Origin: J084 sp964471405
GTDB taxonomy: Bacteria > Pseudomonadota > Alphaproteobacteria > Sphingomonadales > Rhodothalassiaceae
Direction of reading: 5' to 3'
Assembly: GCA_964471405.1 (NCBI GenBank)
Contig: CAYYGH010000003.1
Location: forward strand, 1-64,000
DNA: 64,000 nucleotides
The translations under genes were made by a program, and so were the position numbers. The notes under the pieces were generated by a model, which saw nothing but the letters and a program-made list of their open reading frames with translations, was not told the origin of the DNA and did not search any database. Each line of letters opens with the position of its first letter. Position 1 is the stretch's first letter. Of the stretch, positions 42,266 through 50,970 are shown piece after piece.

Positions 42266-44532
42266 CGCAAAAGACCACAGCAGGCACGCCATCCCTCGCA
42301 AAGGCGGCCGCTCCGGCGCCGGGAAAGGCGCAAGAGAAGTCCCGCACTCTGCAGGCAGAGCGGGAGGAGGCCCGGCGCTATCTCGCCAGCCTGCCGCCGC
42401 AGTACAAATACTTCAATCGCGAGCTCTCCTGGCTGAAATTCACGGGACGGATTCTGGAAGAGGCCCAGAATACGCGCCATCCTCTGCTTGAGAGGCTGCG
42501 CTTTCTGGCCATTTCCGGACACAATCTCGACGAATTCACGATGGTGCGGCTGGCAGGGCTGCGCAATCTGGCCGAATCCGGCGTCAAGGTTACCAGCGAG
42601 GACGGGCTGACCCCGGCCGAACAGCTCGTCAAGGTGAGTGCGGCAATGGCCGAGGTGATCGCCCTGCAGCAGAAGGTCTGGGGCGAGCTGGTAGCGGAGA
42701 TGGCCCAGAACGGCATACGGGTGCTGGATGCGGACGAGGTCACCAAGGAAGAGGCGCTCTGGTGCCGGCACTATTTTCTGAACAATGTCTTCCCCGTGCT
42801 GACGCCATTGGCCATTGATCCGGCCCATCCCTTTCCCTTCCTGCCCAACCGCAGCTTTGCTCTCGTGCTCTCTCTCCAGCGGGCGAGCGACGGGCGGGAG
42901 ATCCATGCACTCATTCCGGTTCCGGAACAGATTGCACGTTTCATCCGCCTGCCGGACAATGGTCAGGAGATCCGATTTCTGCCGCTCGAAATTCTGATCC
43001 AGATGTTTCTGGACGAGATCTTCCCGTCATCGACCGTCACGGGCTGTGGCCTCTTCCGGATCGTGCGCGACAGCGACATCGAGATCGAAGAAGAGGCCGA
43101 GGATCTGATCCGGGTTTTCGAGATTGCCCTGAAGCGCCGCCGTCGCGGGCGGGTGATCCGATTGAAGTTCGCCCGTTCCACGCCGCTTCCTCTGGCCCGT
43201 CTTGTGACCGAGCAGCTCGGCGTGCCGGAGGATTCGGTCCTGTTCGTGGACGGGATTCTCGATGTGGGCGAAACCGAACAGCTCATCGTCGATGACCGGC
43301 CGGATCTGCGCTATCCCACCTACCAGCCCCGCTATCCCGAACGCGTGCGGGACTATGGCGGCGATGTCCTGAAAGCCATCCGGGCCAAGGACTTCGTGGT
43401 CCATCACCCTTATGAATCCTTCGAAGTGGTGCATCACTTCGTCCGCCAGGCGGCCCGGGATCCCCAGGTGGTAGCCATCAAGCAGACGCTTTATCGCGCA
43501 GGCTCCCAGTCCCAGATCATCCAGGCCCTGAAAGAGGCGGCTGAAGCCGGCAAGTCCGTGACCGCGGTGGTCGAGCTCAAGGCGCGCTTCGATGAAGCCC
43601 AGAACATCGAACTCGCCCGGGAGCTGGAGCGTGCCGGCGTTCAGGTGGTCTTCGGCTTTCTCGACATGAAGGTTCATGCCAAGGTGGCAATGGTGGTTCG
43701 CCGTGAGGGCGGGCGGCTGCAGACATATGTGCATTTCGGGACCGGCAACTATCACCCCGTCACCGCCCGCACCTATGCGGACCTGTCCTTCTTTACGGCC
43801 GATCCCGTGCTTGGTCGGGACGCCGCCAAGCTCTTCAATTTCCTGACCGGCTATGCCCGGCCGAAGGCGATGGAAAAGCTGGCGATCTCTCCTTTCTATC
43901 TGAAGGACCGGGTGATCCGGCTCATCGATGAGGAGATCGCCCATGCCCGGGCCGGCCGCCCGGCCGCGATCTGGGCCAAGCTCAATGCGCTGATCGATCC
44001 GGAAGTCATCGACAAGCTCTATGAGGCCTCGATGGCCGGTGTGCAGATCGATCTCATCGTGCGGGGGCTGTGCTGTCTGCGCCCCGGTCTGCCGGACATC
44101 TCTCGCAATATCCGGGTCAAAAGCATCGTCGGGCGATTTCTGGAGCATGCGCGGGTCATCTGCTTTGGTGCGGGGCATGGGCTGCCGCATGAAAAGGCGA
44201 AGGTCTTCATCTCCTCGGCCGACTGGATGCAGCGCAATTTCCATCGCCGCGTGGAGCACTTCGTGCCGATCGAAAATCCGACCGTGCATGAGCAGATCCT
44301 GCGTCAGGTGATGGTCGCCAATCTCAAGGACAACCTGCAGTCCTGGCGTCTCGATCCGGACGGGACCTATCGCCGTCTGGATCCCGGAGACGAGCCTTTC
44401 AGCGCCCATGAGTATTTCATGCACAACCCCTCCCTTTCGGGCCGCGGCAGCGGCCTGAAGACGCACCGGCCCGAACCGCTTGACATCTCGCTTGCCGGGA
44501 CCGGCGGAATGGCGGGCGAGGAGACGGACTAG
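42262..44532 (+). CDS. ppk1: Polyphosphate kinase 1
   Basis: 756 aa from GTG, overlapping hdaA by four bases. N-terminal YFNRELSWLKF is the family signature; the catalytic region includes VVELKARFDEAQNIELARELE and VHFGTGNYHPVTARTYADL, with the phosphorylated His in the first HFGTGNYH block. It makes polyphosphate from ATP at the membrane. The N-terminal ~35 residues are an extra Ala/Lys-rich extension. Together with ppx it balances polyphosphate, and the pst/pho genes in the same window supply the phosphate. Confidence 0.95.
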   Translation: MTQKTTAGTPSLAKAAAPAPGKAQEKSRTLQAEREEARRYLASLPPQYKYFNRELSWLKFTGRILEEAQNTRHPLLERLRFLAISGHNLDEFTMVRLAGLRNLAESGVKVTSEDGLTPAEQLVKVSAAMAEVIALQQKVWGELVAEMAQNGIRVLDADEVTKEEALWCRHYFLNNVFPVLTPLAIDPAHPFPFLPNRSFALVLSLQRASDGREIHALIPVPEQIARFIRLPDNGQEIRFLPLEILIQMFLDEIFPSSTVTGCGLFRIVRDSDIEIEEEAEDLIRVFEIALKRRRRGRVIRLKFARSTPLPLARLVTEQLGVPEDSVLFVDGILDVGETEQLIVDDRPDLRYPTYQPRYPERVRDYGGDVLKAIRAKDFVVHHPYESFEVVHHFVRQAARDPQVVAIKQTLYRAGSQSQIIQALKEAAEAGKSVTAVVELKARFDEAQNIELARELERAGVQVVFGFLDMKVHAKVAMVVRREGGRLQTYVHFGTGNYHPVTARTYADLSFFTADPVLGRDAAKLFNFLTGYARPKAMEKLAISPFYLKDRVIRLIDEEIAHARAGRPAAIWAKLNALIDPEVIDKLYEASMAGVQIDLIVRGLCCLRPGLPDISRNIRVKSIVGRFLEHARVICFGAGHGLPHEKAKVFISSADWMQRNFHRRVEHFVPIENPTVHEQILRQVMVANLKDNLQSWRLDPDGTYRRLDPGDEPFSAHEYFMHNPSLSGRGSGLKTHRPEPLDISLAGTGGMAGEETD

Positions 44533-44542
44533 GAGCCGCCCC

Positions 44543-46123
44543 ATGGACACGCAAGGGGAGGTCGCCGCCGGGGACAGAACACACCGCCGCGACCGCAGGC
44601 CTGCGCTGGCTTGGGATGCGGGAAACGGGCGGCGTGAGCCGATCGCGGTCATCGATGTCGGGTCGAATTCGGTGCGGCTCGTGGTATTCGAGGGGCTCGA
44701 CCGGCATCCCCGGGTGCTCTTCAACGAAAAGGTCCTGTGCGGCCTGGGGCGTGGCGTGGGGGAGAAGGGCCGGCTGGAGGAGGAAGCCGTTGCCCGCGCG
44801 CTCGCCACCTTGCGCCGCTTCGCGCTGCTGTGTCGCGAGATGGAAGTGCATGCGATCGAGGCGGTTGCCACGGCGGCGGTGCGGGAAGCCGAAAATGGCG
44901 AAGAGTTCGTGGCGGCCGTCGCACGGGAGACGGGGATCGCGCTTGGCGTGCTTTCCGGCGCCCGGGAGGCCGAGCTTTCGGCGCTTGGGGTGATTTCTGC
45001 CTTTCCCCATGGGCAGGGCGTGATGGGAGATCTGGGCGGTGGCAGTCTGGAACTGGCCCGCATTGGTGCCGGAGCGGTCGTCTCCCAGCTTTCGCTGCCG
45101 ATCGGCTCCTTGCGATTGCGGGGCGCCTTCGGGGACGAGATTGCTCCGGTGCGTGAGGTGACCCGCGGAGCACTGGCACCGCATGCCCGGTGGCGGGGAG
45201 CGGCCGCCGGCGGAGACTTCTACCTGGTGGGAGGCGCCTGGCGGGCTCTTGCCAGGGTGATGATGGCGCAGGAGCGGGCCGTTCTGCCGATTCTGCACGG
45301 ATTCGAGGTTGATGCCGGGCGGGCGCTGGAACTGGCCGACCTGATCGCCCGTCAGGAGCCGGCGAGCCTGGCGCAGATTCGCGGCGTGCCCGCGGCCCGG
45401 GCGCTGGTGTTGCCCCAGGCGGCGGCGGTGCTGGGTGAGCTTCTGGACTGGCTTGCGCCTCGCCGCCTGGTGGTGTCGGCCTATGGATTGCGCGAAGGCT
45501 TGATCTATGCCCAGCTGCCGCGACGGCTCAAGCGGAAGGATCCCCTGATCGCCGCCTGCCAGGTTCTGGCACGGGCGAACCGGCGTTTCGGCATGCCGCC
45601 GGAGCTGCTGCGGCAGTGGATTGATCCCCTCTTTGCCCCACGCGGGCCGATCGCTCTGGCAACCGGCGAGTCCCGCCTGGTGGGAGCGGCCGCCATTCTG
45701 GCCGATGTCGCCTGGCATGCCCATCCCGATTTCCGGGCTGAGCGTGCGACGCTCGAAGTGCTCTCGGGACATTTCGTGGGGGTGAATCACAGGGAACGCG
45801 CCTGGCTGGCTCTCGTGATGAATGCGCTTTACGGGGGAGAAGAGGACACGGTCTTCGCGCGCCGCTGCCGCCGGCTTTTGAAGGAGGAGCAGGCGGAGCG
45901 GGCCGTGCTCGTCGGCATGGCGCTCAGGCTTGCCCAGCGCCTGGCGGCCGGCACGCCCGGCCCGTTGACGGAAACGGCTCTCGCCACGGAAGAGGACAGA
46001 CTGGTTCTGACGGTCAGGCCCGCAGCGGCTTCGCTGGTGGGAGAGGTGGTGCTGCGTCGGCTGTCCCGGCTGGCCGGGCGGCTGGGGCTGTCCTTCCTGG
46101 TGCGAAGCGCTCCCGATTCATGA
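44543..46123 (+). CDS. ppx: Exopolyphosphatase / guanosine pentaphosphate phosphohydrolase (Ppx/GppA)
   Basis: 526 aa from ATG 44543, with AGGAG seven bases upstream. The ASKHA phosphate-1 motif AVIDVGSNSVRLVV, phosphate-2 region MGDLGGGSLELA, and YGLREGLIYAQL are clear. It removes terminal phosphates from polyphosphate or the 5' phosphate of pppGpp. The C-terminal domain is HD-like helical. It closes the operon DUF2066-permease-hdaA-ppk-ppx, ten bases after ppk. Confidence 0.93.
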   Translation: MDTQGEVAAGDRTHRRDRRPALAWDAGNGRREPIAVIDVGSNSVRLVVFEGLDRHPRVLFNEKVLCGLGRGVGEKGRLEEEAVARALATLRRFALLCREMEVHAIEAVATAAVREAENGEEFVAAVARETGIALGVLSGAREAELSALGVISAFPHGQGVMGDLGGGSLELARIGAGAVVSQLSLPIGSLRLRGAFGDEIAPVREVTRGALAPHARWRGAAAGGDFYLVGGAWRALARVMMAQERAVLPILHGFEVDAGRALELADLIARQEPASLAQIRGVPAARALVLPQAAAVLGELLDWLAPRRLVVSAYGLREGLIYAQLPRRLKRKDPLIAACQVLARANRRFGMPPELLRQWIDPLFAPRGPIALATGESRLVGAAAILADVAWHAHPDFRAERATLEVLSGHFVGVNHRERAWLALVMNALYGGEEDTVFARRCRRLLKEEQAERAVLVGMALRLAQRLAAGTPGPLTETALATEEDRLVLTVRPAAASLVGEVVLRRLSRLAGRLGLSFLVRSAPDS

Positions 46124-46252
46124 GGGCCGTTCATCTGGTCGGGTGGTGCATACTGCTTGCCAGTTGCGGCTTCGCCTTGGCAGAATGAGCGATGTGGAGG
46201 GGGCACGTCCTTCGGGCGTGCGCGATCGATGACGGCTCAAGGGAGACGGAGT

Positions 46253-48196
46253 ATGGCGCAAACCCATGGAACACGTGTCGCGGCCGTGCTGGGGCCGGGA
46301 GGTGTGGGCAAGACGACCCTGGTCGAGGCCCTGGCACGACTCGAGAATTCCCATGTCAAACGGGAGGAAAGCGGACCCCTCGGCATCTATTCCTTCCAGT
46401 ATCTGGGCGACCCATGGGTGCTCCTGGATACGCCCGGGCTGGTGGATCTCGCTCAGCACAGTCTTGATGCCCTCCAGTTCGCGGACATCGCCCTGATCGT
46501 CGCGCCCCCGGATCCCGAAGCGGCCGTGCTGGTGGCCCCGGTGATCCGGATGGTGGAGGATGCGCATCTGCCGGCCGTGCTTTTCATCAACCGCATCACC
46601 GAATCGGAGGACCGGCTTTCCGATCTTGTCGCCTCCCTCCAGCACTTTTCCAAGCGTCCCCTGCTGCTGCGTCAGATTCCGGTCCGCGATGGGGAGAAGA
46701 TTGTCGGTGCGGTCGATCTCATTTCCGAGCGGGCCTGGCGCTACCGGCCGGGCCAGCCCTCCCAGCTTGTCGAGGTGCCGGCCGATCTCAAGCCTCGGGA
46801 GGAACAGGCCCGTGAGGAACTTCTGGAGACGCTGGCGGATTTCGACGATGCCCTGCTTGAACAGCTGATCGAGGACCAGGCGCCGCCTTCCGATGCCCTT
46901 TATGCACTCTGCGCCCGGGTGCTGAAGGAGGAGCGGGCACTGCCCGTTCTCTTCGGGGCGGCGGCCGAGGGCAATGGTCTCAGGCGTCTGATGAAGGCCT
47001 TGCGCCACGAGGCCCCCGAGGTGGCGGAAAGCCGGAATCAGCGCTGGCATGAGGAGGCTGTGCTGGGTGTCATGCATGCGCATCAGGAGCGCCATCTTGG
47101 CAAGGTGCTTCTGGTGCGGGCGCTCAAGGGGCCGATCGAGACGGGGCGGGAGATCGCGGGCACCAAGATCGGACAGATCACGGCGATCGATGGCGGCGGT
47201 GTGGTTTCCCGGCTTGCGGAAGGCGAGGTGGGGCGGCTCGTCAAGACCGATGCCTTTCTTGCCGGCACGGCCTATGGCCCCCAGGGACCGGTGGAGCTGG
47301 CCCATCCGGTGCCCGTGCTGGAGCCGCTTGCCCGCGTCACCGTGGCCGCGCGTCATGCCAAGGATGAAGTGCGCCTTGGCGAGGCGCTCAACCGGCTGGC
47401 CGCGGATGACCGTTCGCTCAAGCTCGTGCATGACGAGGAAACGGGCAATCTCGTCCTTGAAGGCCAGGGCGATCTTCACTTCCGACGGGTGGCCGAAATC
47501 CTGGAGCAGGACTTCGGGATCACGGTCGACCTCGGGCCCGCCAAGCCCAGTTACCGCGAGACCATCGCGCGGGAAGTGGACAAGCATTATCGCCACAAGA
47601 AGCAGACCGGTGGGGCCGGACAGTTCGCCGACATCAAGTTCCGTCTGCGTCCGGCACCGCGCGGGAGCGGCTTTGCCTTCGAGGAAACGATTCACGGCGG
47701 TGCGGTGCCGCGCCAATATATCCCCGCGGTGGAGGCCGGAATGCAGGAGGGGCTGAAACAGGGGCCGCTGGGTTTTCCCGTGGTCGATGTGGCCGTCACC
47801 CTCTATGACGGCCAGCACCATTCGGTGGACAGTTCCGACATGGCCTTCAAGATTGCGGGATCCATGGGCATTCGCGAGGCCGTCAAGGAGGCGGGCTCCG
47901 TTCTGCTGGAGCCGATCTATGCGGTCGAATTCGCCATCCCGGACAGTTTCTCCGGTGCGCTCAATCCGCGGATCTCCCAGTTGCACGGCCAGATCCAGGG
48001 TTTTGCGCGCGATCCTGATCATGAGGGATGGGAAATCCTCAAGGCCGAGCTGCCGGGCCGGGCCCTTCAGGCGCTGGTAGGCGAGGTGCGCAGCGCCACT
48101 CAGGGCACGGGCCGTTTTACGGTGCGGTTTCTGCGCTATCAGGAGGTCTATGGCCGGGATGCCGAGAATATCCTGAGCGAGGCGGCCCATGCCTGA
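46253..48196 (+). CDS. Elongation factor G-like protein with degenerate G-domain motifs
   Basis: 647 aa from ATG 46253 with AAGGGAGACGG upstream. The P-loop is intact (GPGGVGKT, 14-21). The third G motif reads DTPGL (59-63), where EF-G has DTPGH with the catalytic His, and the guanine-specificity motif is NRIT (113-116), lacking the usual K and D. EF-G domains II-V follow, with KQTGGAGQFADIKFRL and the domain IV/V segments clear. This is the fusA2-like family, clearly not the ribosomal fusA of a str operon. Probably not a canonical translocase; role unknown. Confidence 0.85.
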   Translation: MAQTHGTRVAAVLGPGGVGKTTLVEALARLENSHVKREESGPLGIYSFQYLGDPWVLLDTPGLVDLAQHSLDALQFADIALIVAPPDPEAAVLVAPVIRMVEDAHLPAVLFINRITESEDRLSDLVASLQHFSKRPLLLRQIPVRDGEKIVGAVDLISERAWRYRPGQPSQLVEVPADLKPREEQAREELLETLADFDDALLEQLIEDQAPPSDALYALCARVLKEERALPVLFGAAAEGNGLRRLMKALRHEAPEVAESRNQRWHEEAVLGVMHAHQERHLGKVLLVRALKGPIETGREIAGTKIGQITAIDGGGVVSRLAEGEVGRLVKTDAFLAGTAYGPQGPVELAHPVPVLEPLARVTVAARHAKDEVRLGEALNRLAADDRSLKLVHDEETGNLVLEGQGDLHFRRVAEILEQDFGITVDLGPAKPSYRETIAREVDKHYRHKKQTGGAGQFADIKFRLRPAPRGSGFAFEETIHGGAVPRQYIPAVEAGMQEGLKQGPLGFPVVDVAVTLYDGQHHSVDSSDMAFKIAGSMGIREAVKEAGSVLLEPIYAVEFAIPDSFSGALNPRISQLHGQIQGFARDPDHEGWEILKAELPGRALQALVGEVRSATQGTGRFTVRFLRYQEVYGRDAENILSEAAHA

Positions 48197-48259
48197 TGGT
48201 TGTTCCGGATCCGAAACGGAATGTGATCGCGGCGGGGCCCGGTCCTTGTCGGCGGTGAG

Positions 48260-49438
48260 GTGACGGCGGCGGTGGTCGCTCATCAGGCCGCGGCCGCAAA
48301 GCGGAAGGACGGATGGGCGTCCCGCGAGGGCGACGGCACGCTCGGGGTCTTCTTTGCCATTCTGTTCCTGCATGCGGCGTTCATCATTCTCGCCCGGGCT
48401 GCCATCACGATGGGGTGGCTGTCCGCACCCGCCTCCGCTTCCGTTTTCTGGCATGGTCATGAGCTGCTGCTGGGTTTCGCCGCGGGGATGATGGGAGGCT
48501 ATCTCGTCGGCCTGCGGAATCCCCGAGCGGTGCGCCCGCTCCTCATGGCGTGGCTGGCCGGGCGGGTCGGCATCCTGCTGATGGCGGCAGGAGAAGGCCC
48601 GGCCTGGGCTCTGCTGGCCCTCTTCTACCCCCTTGCCCTTGCGCTTCATTCCCTGCGCCTGTTTGCAAGGCGGGGCTTGCGGCTGCGCAACAGACTGCTT
48701 GGCCTGCCACCTGTGTTGCTGCTGGGTGCGGAGGCCCTGTTCCTGTGGAGCCGTCTGGCGGGCGGTGAGGGGACGGTTGCGCTGTTGCTTGCGGCAGCGG
48801 CCGTGATCGGCATGATGCTGCTGATGGGCGGTCGGCTGGCCGTCGCCGCCATCAATGGCCAGCGACAGAAAAGAGGGCTGAGCCGTGTGGTCGCACACCG
48901 GGATGCCCGCCTGGAATGGATGACGGCCCTGGGCATGCTGGTCTGGCTGGGTGCACTTCTTCCCGGTGCCGGGAGTATCGGGCGTGCAGCTGCTGTGGGA
49001 GTCGTTCTTTTCGGCGTGCTGCGCATCGGCTTCTGGCGTCCCGGACCGGCGTTGCGGTCAAGACGGGTGCGGCTGTATCTGCTGGGTCTGGGATGGGTGC
49101 TCGTAGGGATGGGATGGCACCCTGATGCCGCCCTCTTTGGTCCGCATGCCGTTCTCGTGGCCCTGCACCCGGCTTTTGTGGGCGGGCTGGGCATACTGGC
49201 GGGCAGTGTCAGCCTCCAGGCGCGCCTTCAGCGGATCGTTCCGCTTGCGGAACTGGATCCATCGGTCGAGGCTGCGGCGGTGCTGTTTTCCTTGGCCGCC
49301 GCCGCCCGGCTCGTGGAGCTTGCCGGTGGAGGACAGGCGTGGCTGCCGGTTTCCGCTCTCGCATGGGTGGCCGCTGCCCTCATCATCGCCATGCACCATC
49401 TTGCCGGACCGCGGGCGGCGGGTGGCGGCAGGAGGTGA
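48260..49438 (+). CDS. NnrS-like polytopic membrane protein
   Basis: 392 aa, about eleven to twelve hydrophobic segments. The segment FWHGHELLLGFAAGMMGGYL matches the WHxHE motif of NnrS, a haem- and copper-containing membrane protein linked to nitric oxide stress, and GGRLAVAAINGQ sits where NnrS has its second conserved loop. The N-terminal 28 residues are hydrophilic. No denitrification genes are nearby, so a nitric oxide link is not shown here. The start codon is GTG, with only a weak GGTGAGG site right in front. It converges on the GGDEF gene, whose stop is adjacent. Confidence 0.72.
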   Translation: MTAAVVAHQAAAAKRKDGWASREGDGTLGVFFAILFLHAAFIILARAAITMGWLSAPASASVFWHGHELLLGFAAGMMGGYLVGLRNPRAVRPLLMAWLAGRVGILLMAAGEGPAWALLALFYPLALALHSLRLFARRGLRLRNRLLGLPPVLLLGAEALFLWSRLAGGEGTVALLLAAAAVIGMMLLMGGRLAVAAINGQRQKRGLSRVVAHRDARLEWMTALGMLVWLGALLPGAGSIGRAAAVGVVLFGVLRIGFWRPGPALRSRRVRLYLLGLGWVLVGMGWHPDAALFGPHAVLVALHPAFVGGLGILAGSVSLQARLQRIVPLAELDPSVEAAAVLFSLAAAARLVELAGGGQAWLPVSALAWVAAALIIAMHHLAGPRAAGGGRR

Positions 49439-50125
49439 TCATCCGCTTTTTCGGGCCCGGAGCCGCTTGTCGGCATACATTGCTTCATCGGCTCGGGCGA
49501 GGAGCGCATCCAGCGAGCTTTCGCCATCGAAGGCCACGATGCCGAGGCTCGCCTGCGCCGGGATGACGATATCGCCGTCCCGGAAGGGCCGCGCCGCAAG
49601 GGTGGAACGCAGGCGCTGCAGGCGCCGCGTGCCGGCGCGCAGACTGCAGCGGGCCAGCACGACGACGAATTCATCGCCCCCCACCCGGGCCGCGGCATCC
49701 TCAAGGCGGGTCTGCATCCGGATCAGCCGACCGATGTGGCGAAGCAGCCTGTCGCCCGTCTGATGACCATGCGTATCGTTTATGCCCTTGAAATTGTCGA
49801 GGTCCAGATAGCCAATGACGCCGCATTCGCGATGGCGGCGAGCCGAGGCGAGAGCCCGCTGCAGGAATTGCAGCAGGCCGCGCCGGTTGAGCAGGCCGGT
49901 CAGTTCATCCGTCTGGGCCAGGGATTCGAGCCGACGGATCCGGGCCTCCCGCTCTGCCAGGGCCTGTTCGGCGGCGGAGGCATAGGCGAGAAATCGCGCC
50001 ACGAGCTCCGGCGAGACCGGTATCCGGGCCGCGGGATCCTCGGTTGCGGGGATCGCCAGTCCGCCCAGATCCGGATGAGGCAGGGCCGTTGCCATCTCTG
50101 AAGTGACCCGCGAGAGCATGTTCAT
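49439..50125 (-). CDS. GGDEF domain protein (probable diguanylate cyclase)
   Basis: 228 aa. A short N-terminal helical region ends in a coiled coil (AEQALAEREARIRRLESLAQ), followed by the catalytic domain: DELTGLLNRRGLL, DLDNFKGINDTHGH, and an intact active site RVGGDEFVV. An I-site RxxD (RLED) lies five residues before GGDEF, so product inhibition by c-di-GMP is expected. No membrane or receiver domain, hence cytosolic. It is convergent with the NnrS-like gene and divergent from divK-pleD, which holds a second diguanylate cyclase. Confidence 0.92.
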   Translation of the reverse strand: MNMLSRVTSEMATALPHPDLGGLAIPATEDPAARIPVSPELVARFLAYASAAEQALAEREARIRRLESLAQTDELTGLLNRRGLLQFLQRALASARRHRECGVIGYLDLDNFKGINDTHGHQTGDRLLRHIGRLIRMQTRLEDAAARVGGDEFVVVLARCSLRAGTRRLQRLRSTLAARPFRDGDIVIPAQASLGIVAFDGESSLDALLARADEAMYADKRLRARKSG

Positions 50126-50592
50126 CTGTTCGTCTCCTCAGCTTCTCATCTTCTGCCTGCACCGCCCATGACGGCTTTCGGGTGCCAAAGCCGCTCCACG
50201 AAGGGCAAGCAAGAGTCGTGCCGAATGCATGCCCTGCTGTCCGGCCGCCTTGGAGCGGAAGCGGACGCCCCTCTTGCAGGGGTTGGCAAGAGGAGGAATC
50301 CTTCCGGCATGAGGATGTGCCGGCAGGGGCGGAGGGGAGAAATATTCACCTGCTCCGGCAAGAATTTCCGGCCGGGAATATCTCTCGTTTCGTCTTCACA
50401 ACCACGCAGAAGGATTCTTGCATTCTCCCCGAGAAAGGGGGATAACTATTCGTTAGGATAAAGGGACTAGGGTGTCGGCCGTGGGCGTGGCGGAATTTCC
50501 GGTCCCGCGGATGATTTTCAGGGATGGGCGGTGCACCTGCGCCATGTCTGGGCGTGTCTGCTGCCGAGAAGGCACCGCTGTGGGAAGACCCG
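50126..50592. promoter_or_regulatory. Structured intergenic region between GGDEF gene and divK
   Basis: 467 bases with no convincing gene. Several hairpins cluster here: eight paired bases at 50270-50277 with 50286-50293, six at 50304-50309 with 50318-50323, and a GC-rich near-palindrome near 50365-50380. A more AT-rich stretch at about 50400-50465 probably contains the divK promoter. No CtrA or DnaA site was convincingly identified. Confidence 0.45.
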
Positions 50593-50970
50593 ATGACCAA
50601 GAAGATCCTGATCGTTGAGGACAACGAGCTGAACATGAAGCTGTTCAGCGATCTTCTGGAGGCGCACTCCTACGAGACGATCCAGACCCGTGACGGGCTC
50701 GAAGCTCTGGATCTTGCTCGGGAACACAAGCCTGATCTCATTCTCATGGACATCCAGCTGCCTGAAGTGTCCGGGCTGGAGGTGACCAAGTGGATCAAGG
50801 AAGACGATGAGCTGCGCCATATTCCCGTGGTCGCAGTCACGGCTTTTGCCATGAAGGGGGATGAGGAGAAAATCCGTGAAGGCGGGTGCGAGGCCTATAT
50901 CGCCAAGCCCATTTCGGTGACGGATTTTCTGGAGACGGTGCGCCGATTCCTGGGCGAAGGTGAGGAATGA
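50593..50970 (+). CDS. divK: Single-domain response regulator DivK
   Basis: 125 aa receiver domain only. Acidic pocket EDNELN, phospho-acceptor D53 in LILMDIQLPEVSG, T in VVAVTAFAMKGDEEK, Lys in YIAKPISV. In alphaproteobacteria DivK is phosphorylated by the PleC/DivJ pair and controls CtrA through DivL and CckA, setting asymmetric cell division. It overlaps pleD by four bases, the arrangement known from Caulobacter-type genomes. Confidence 0.94.
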   Translation: MTKKILIVEDNELNMKLFSDLLEAHSYETIQTRDGLEALDLAREHKPDLILMDIQLPEVSGLEVTKWIKEDDELRHIPVVAVTAFAMKGDEEKIREGGCEAYIAKPISVTDFLETVRRFLGEGEE

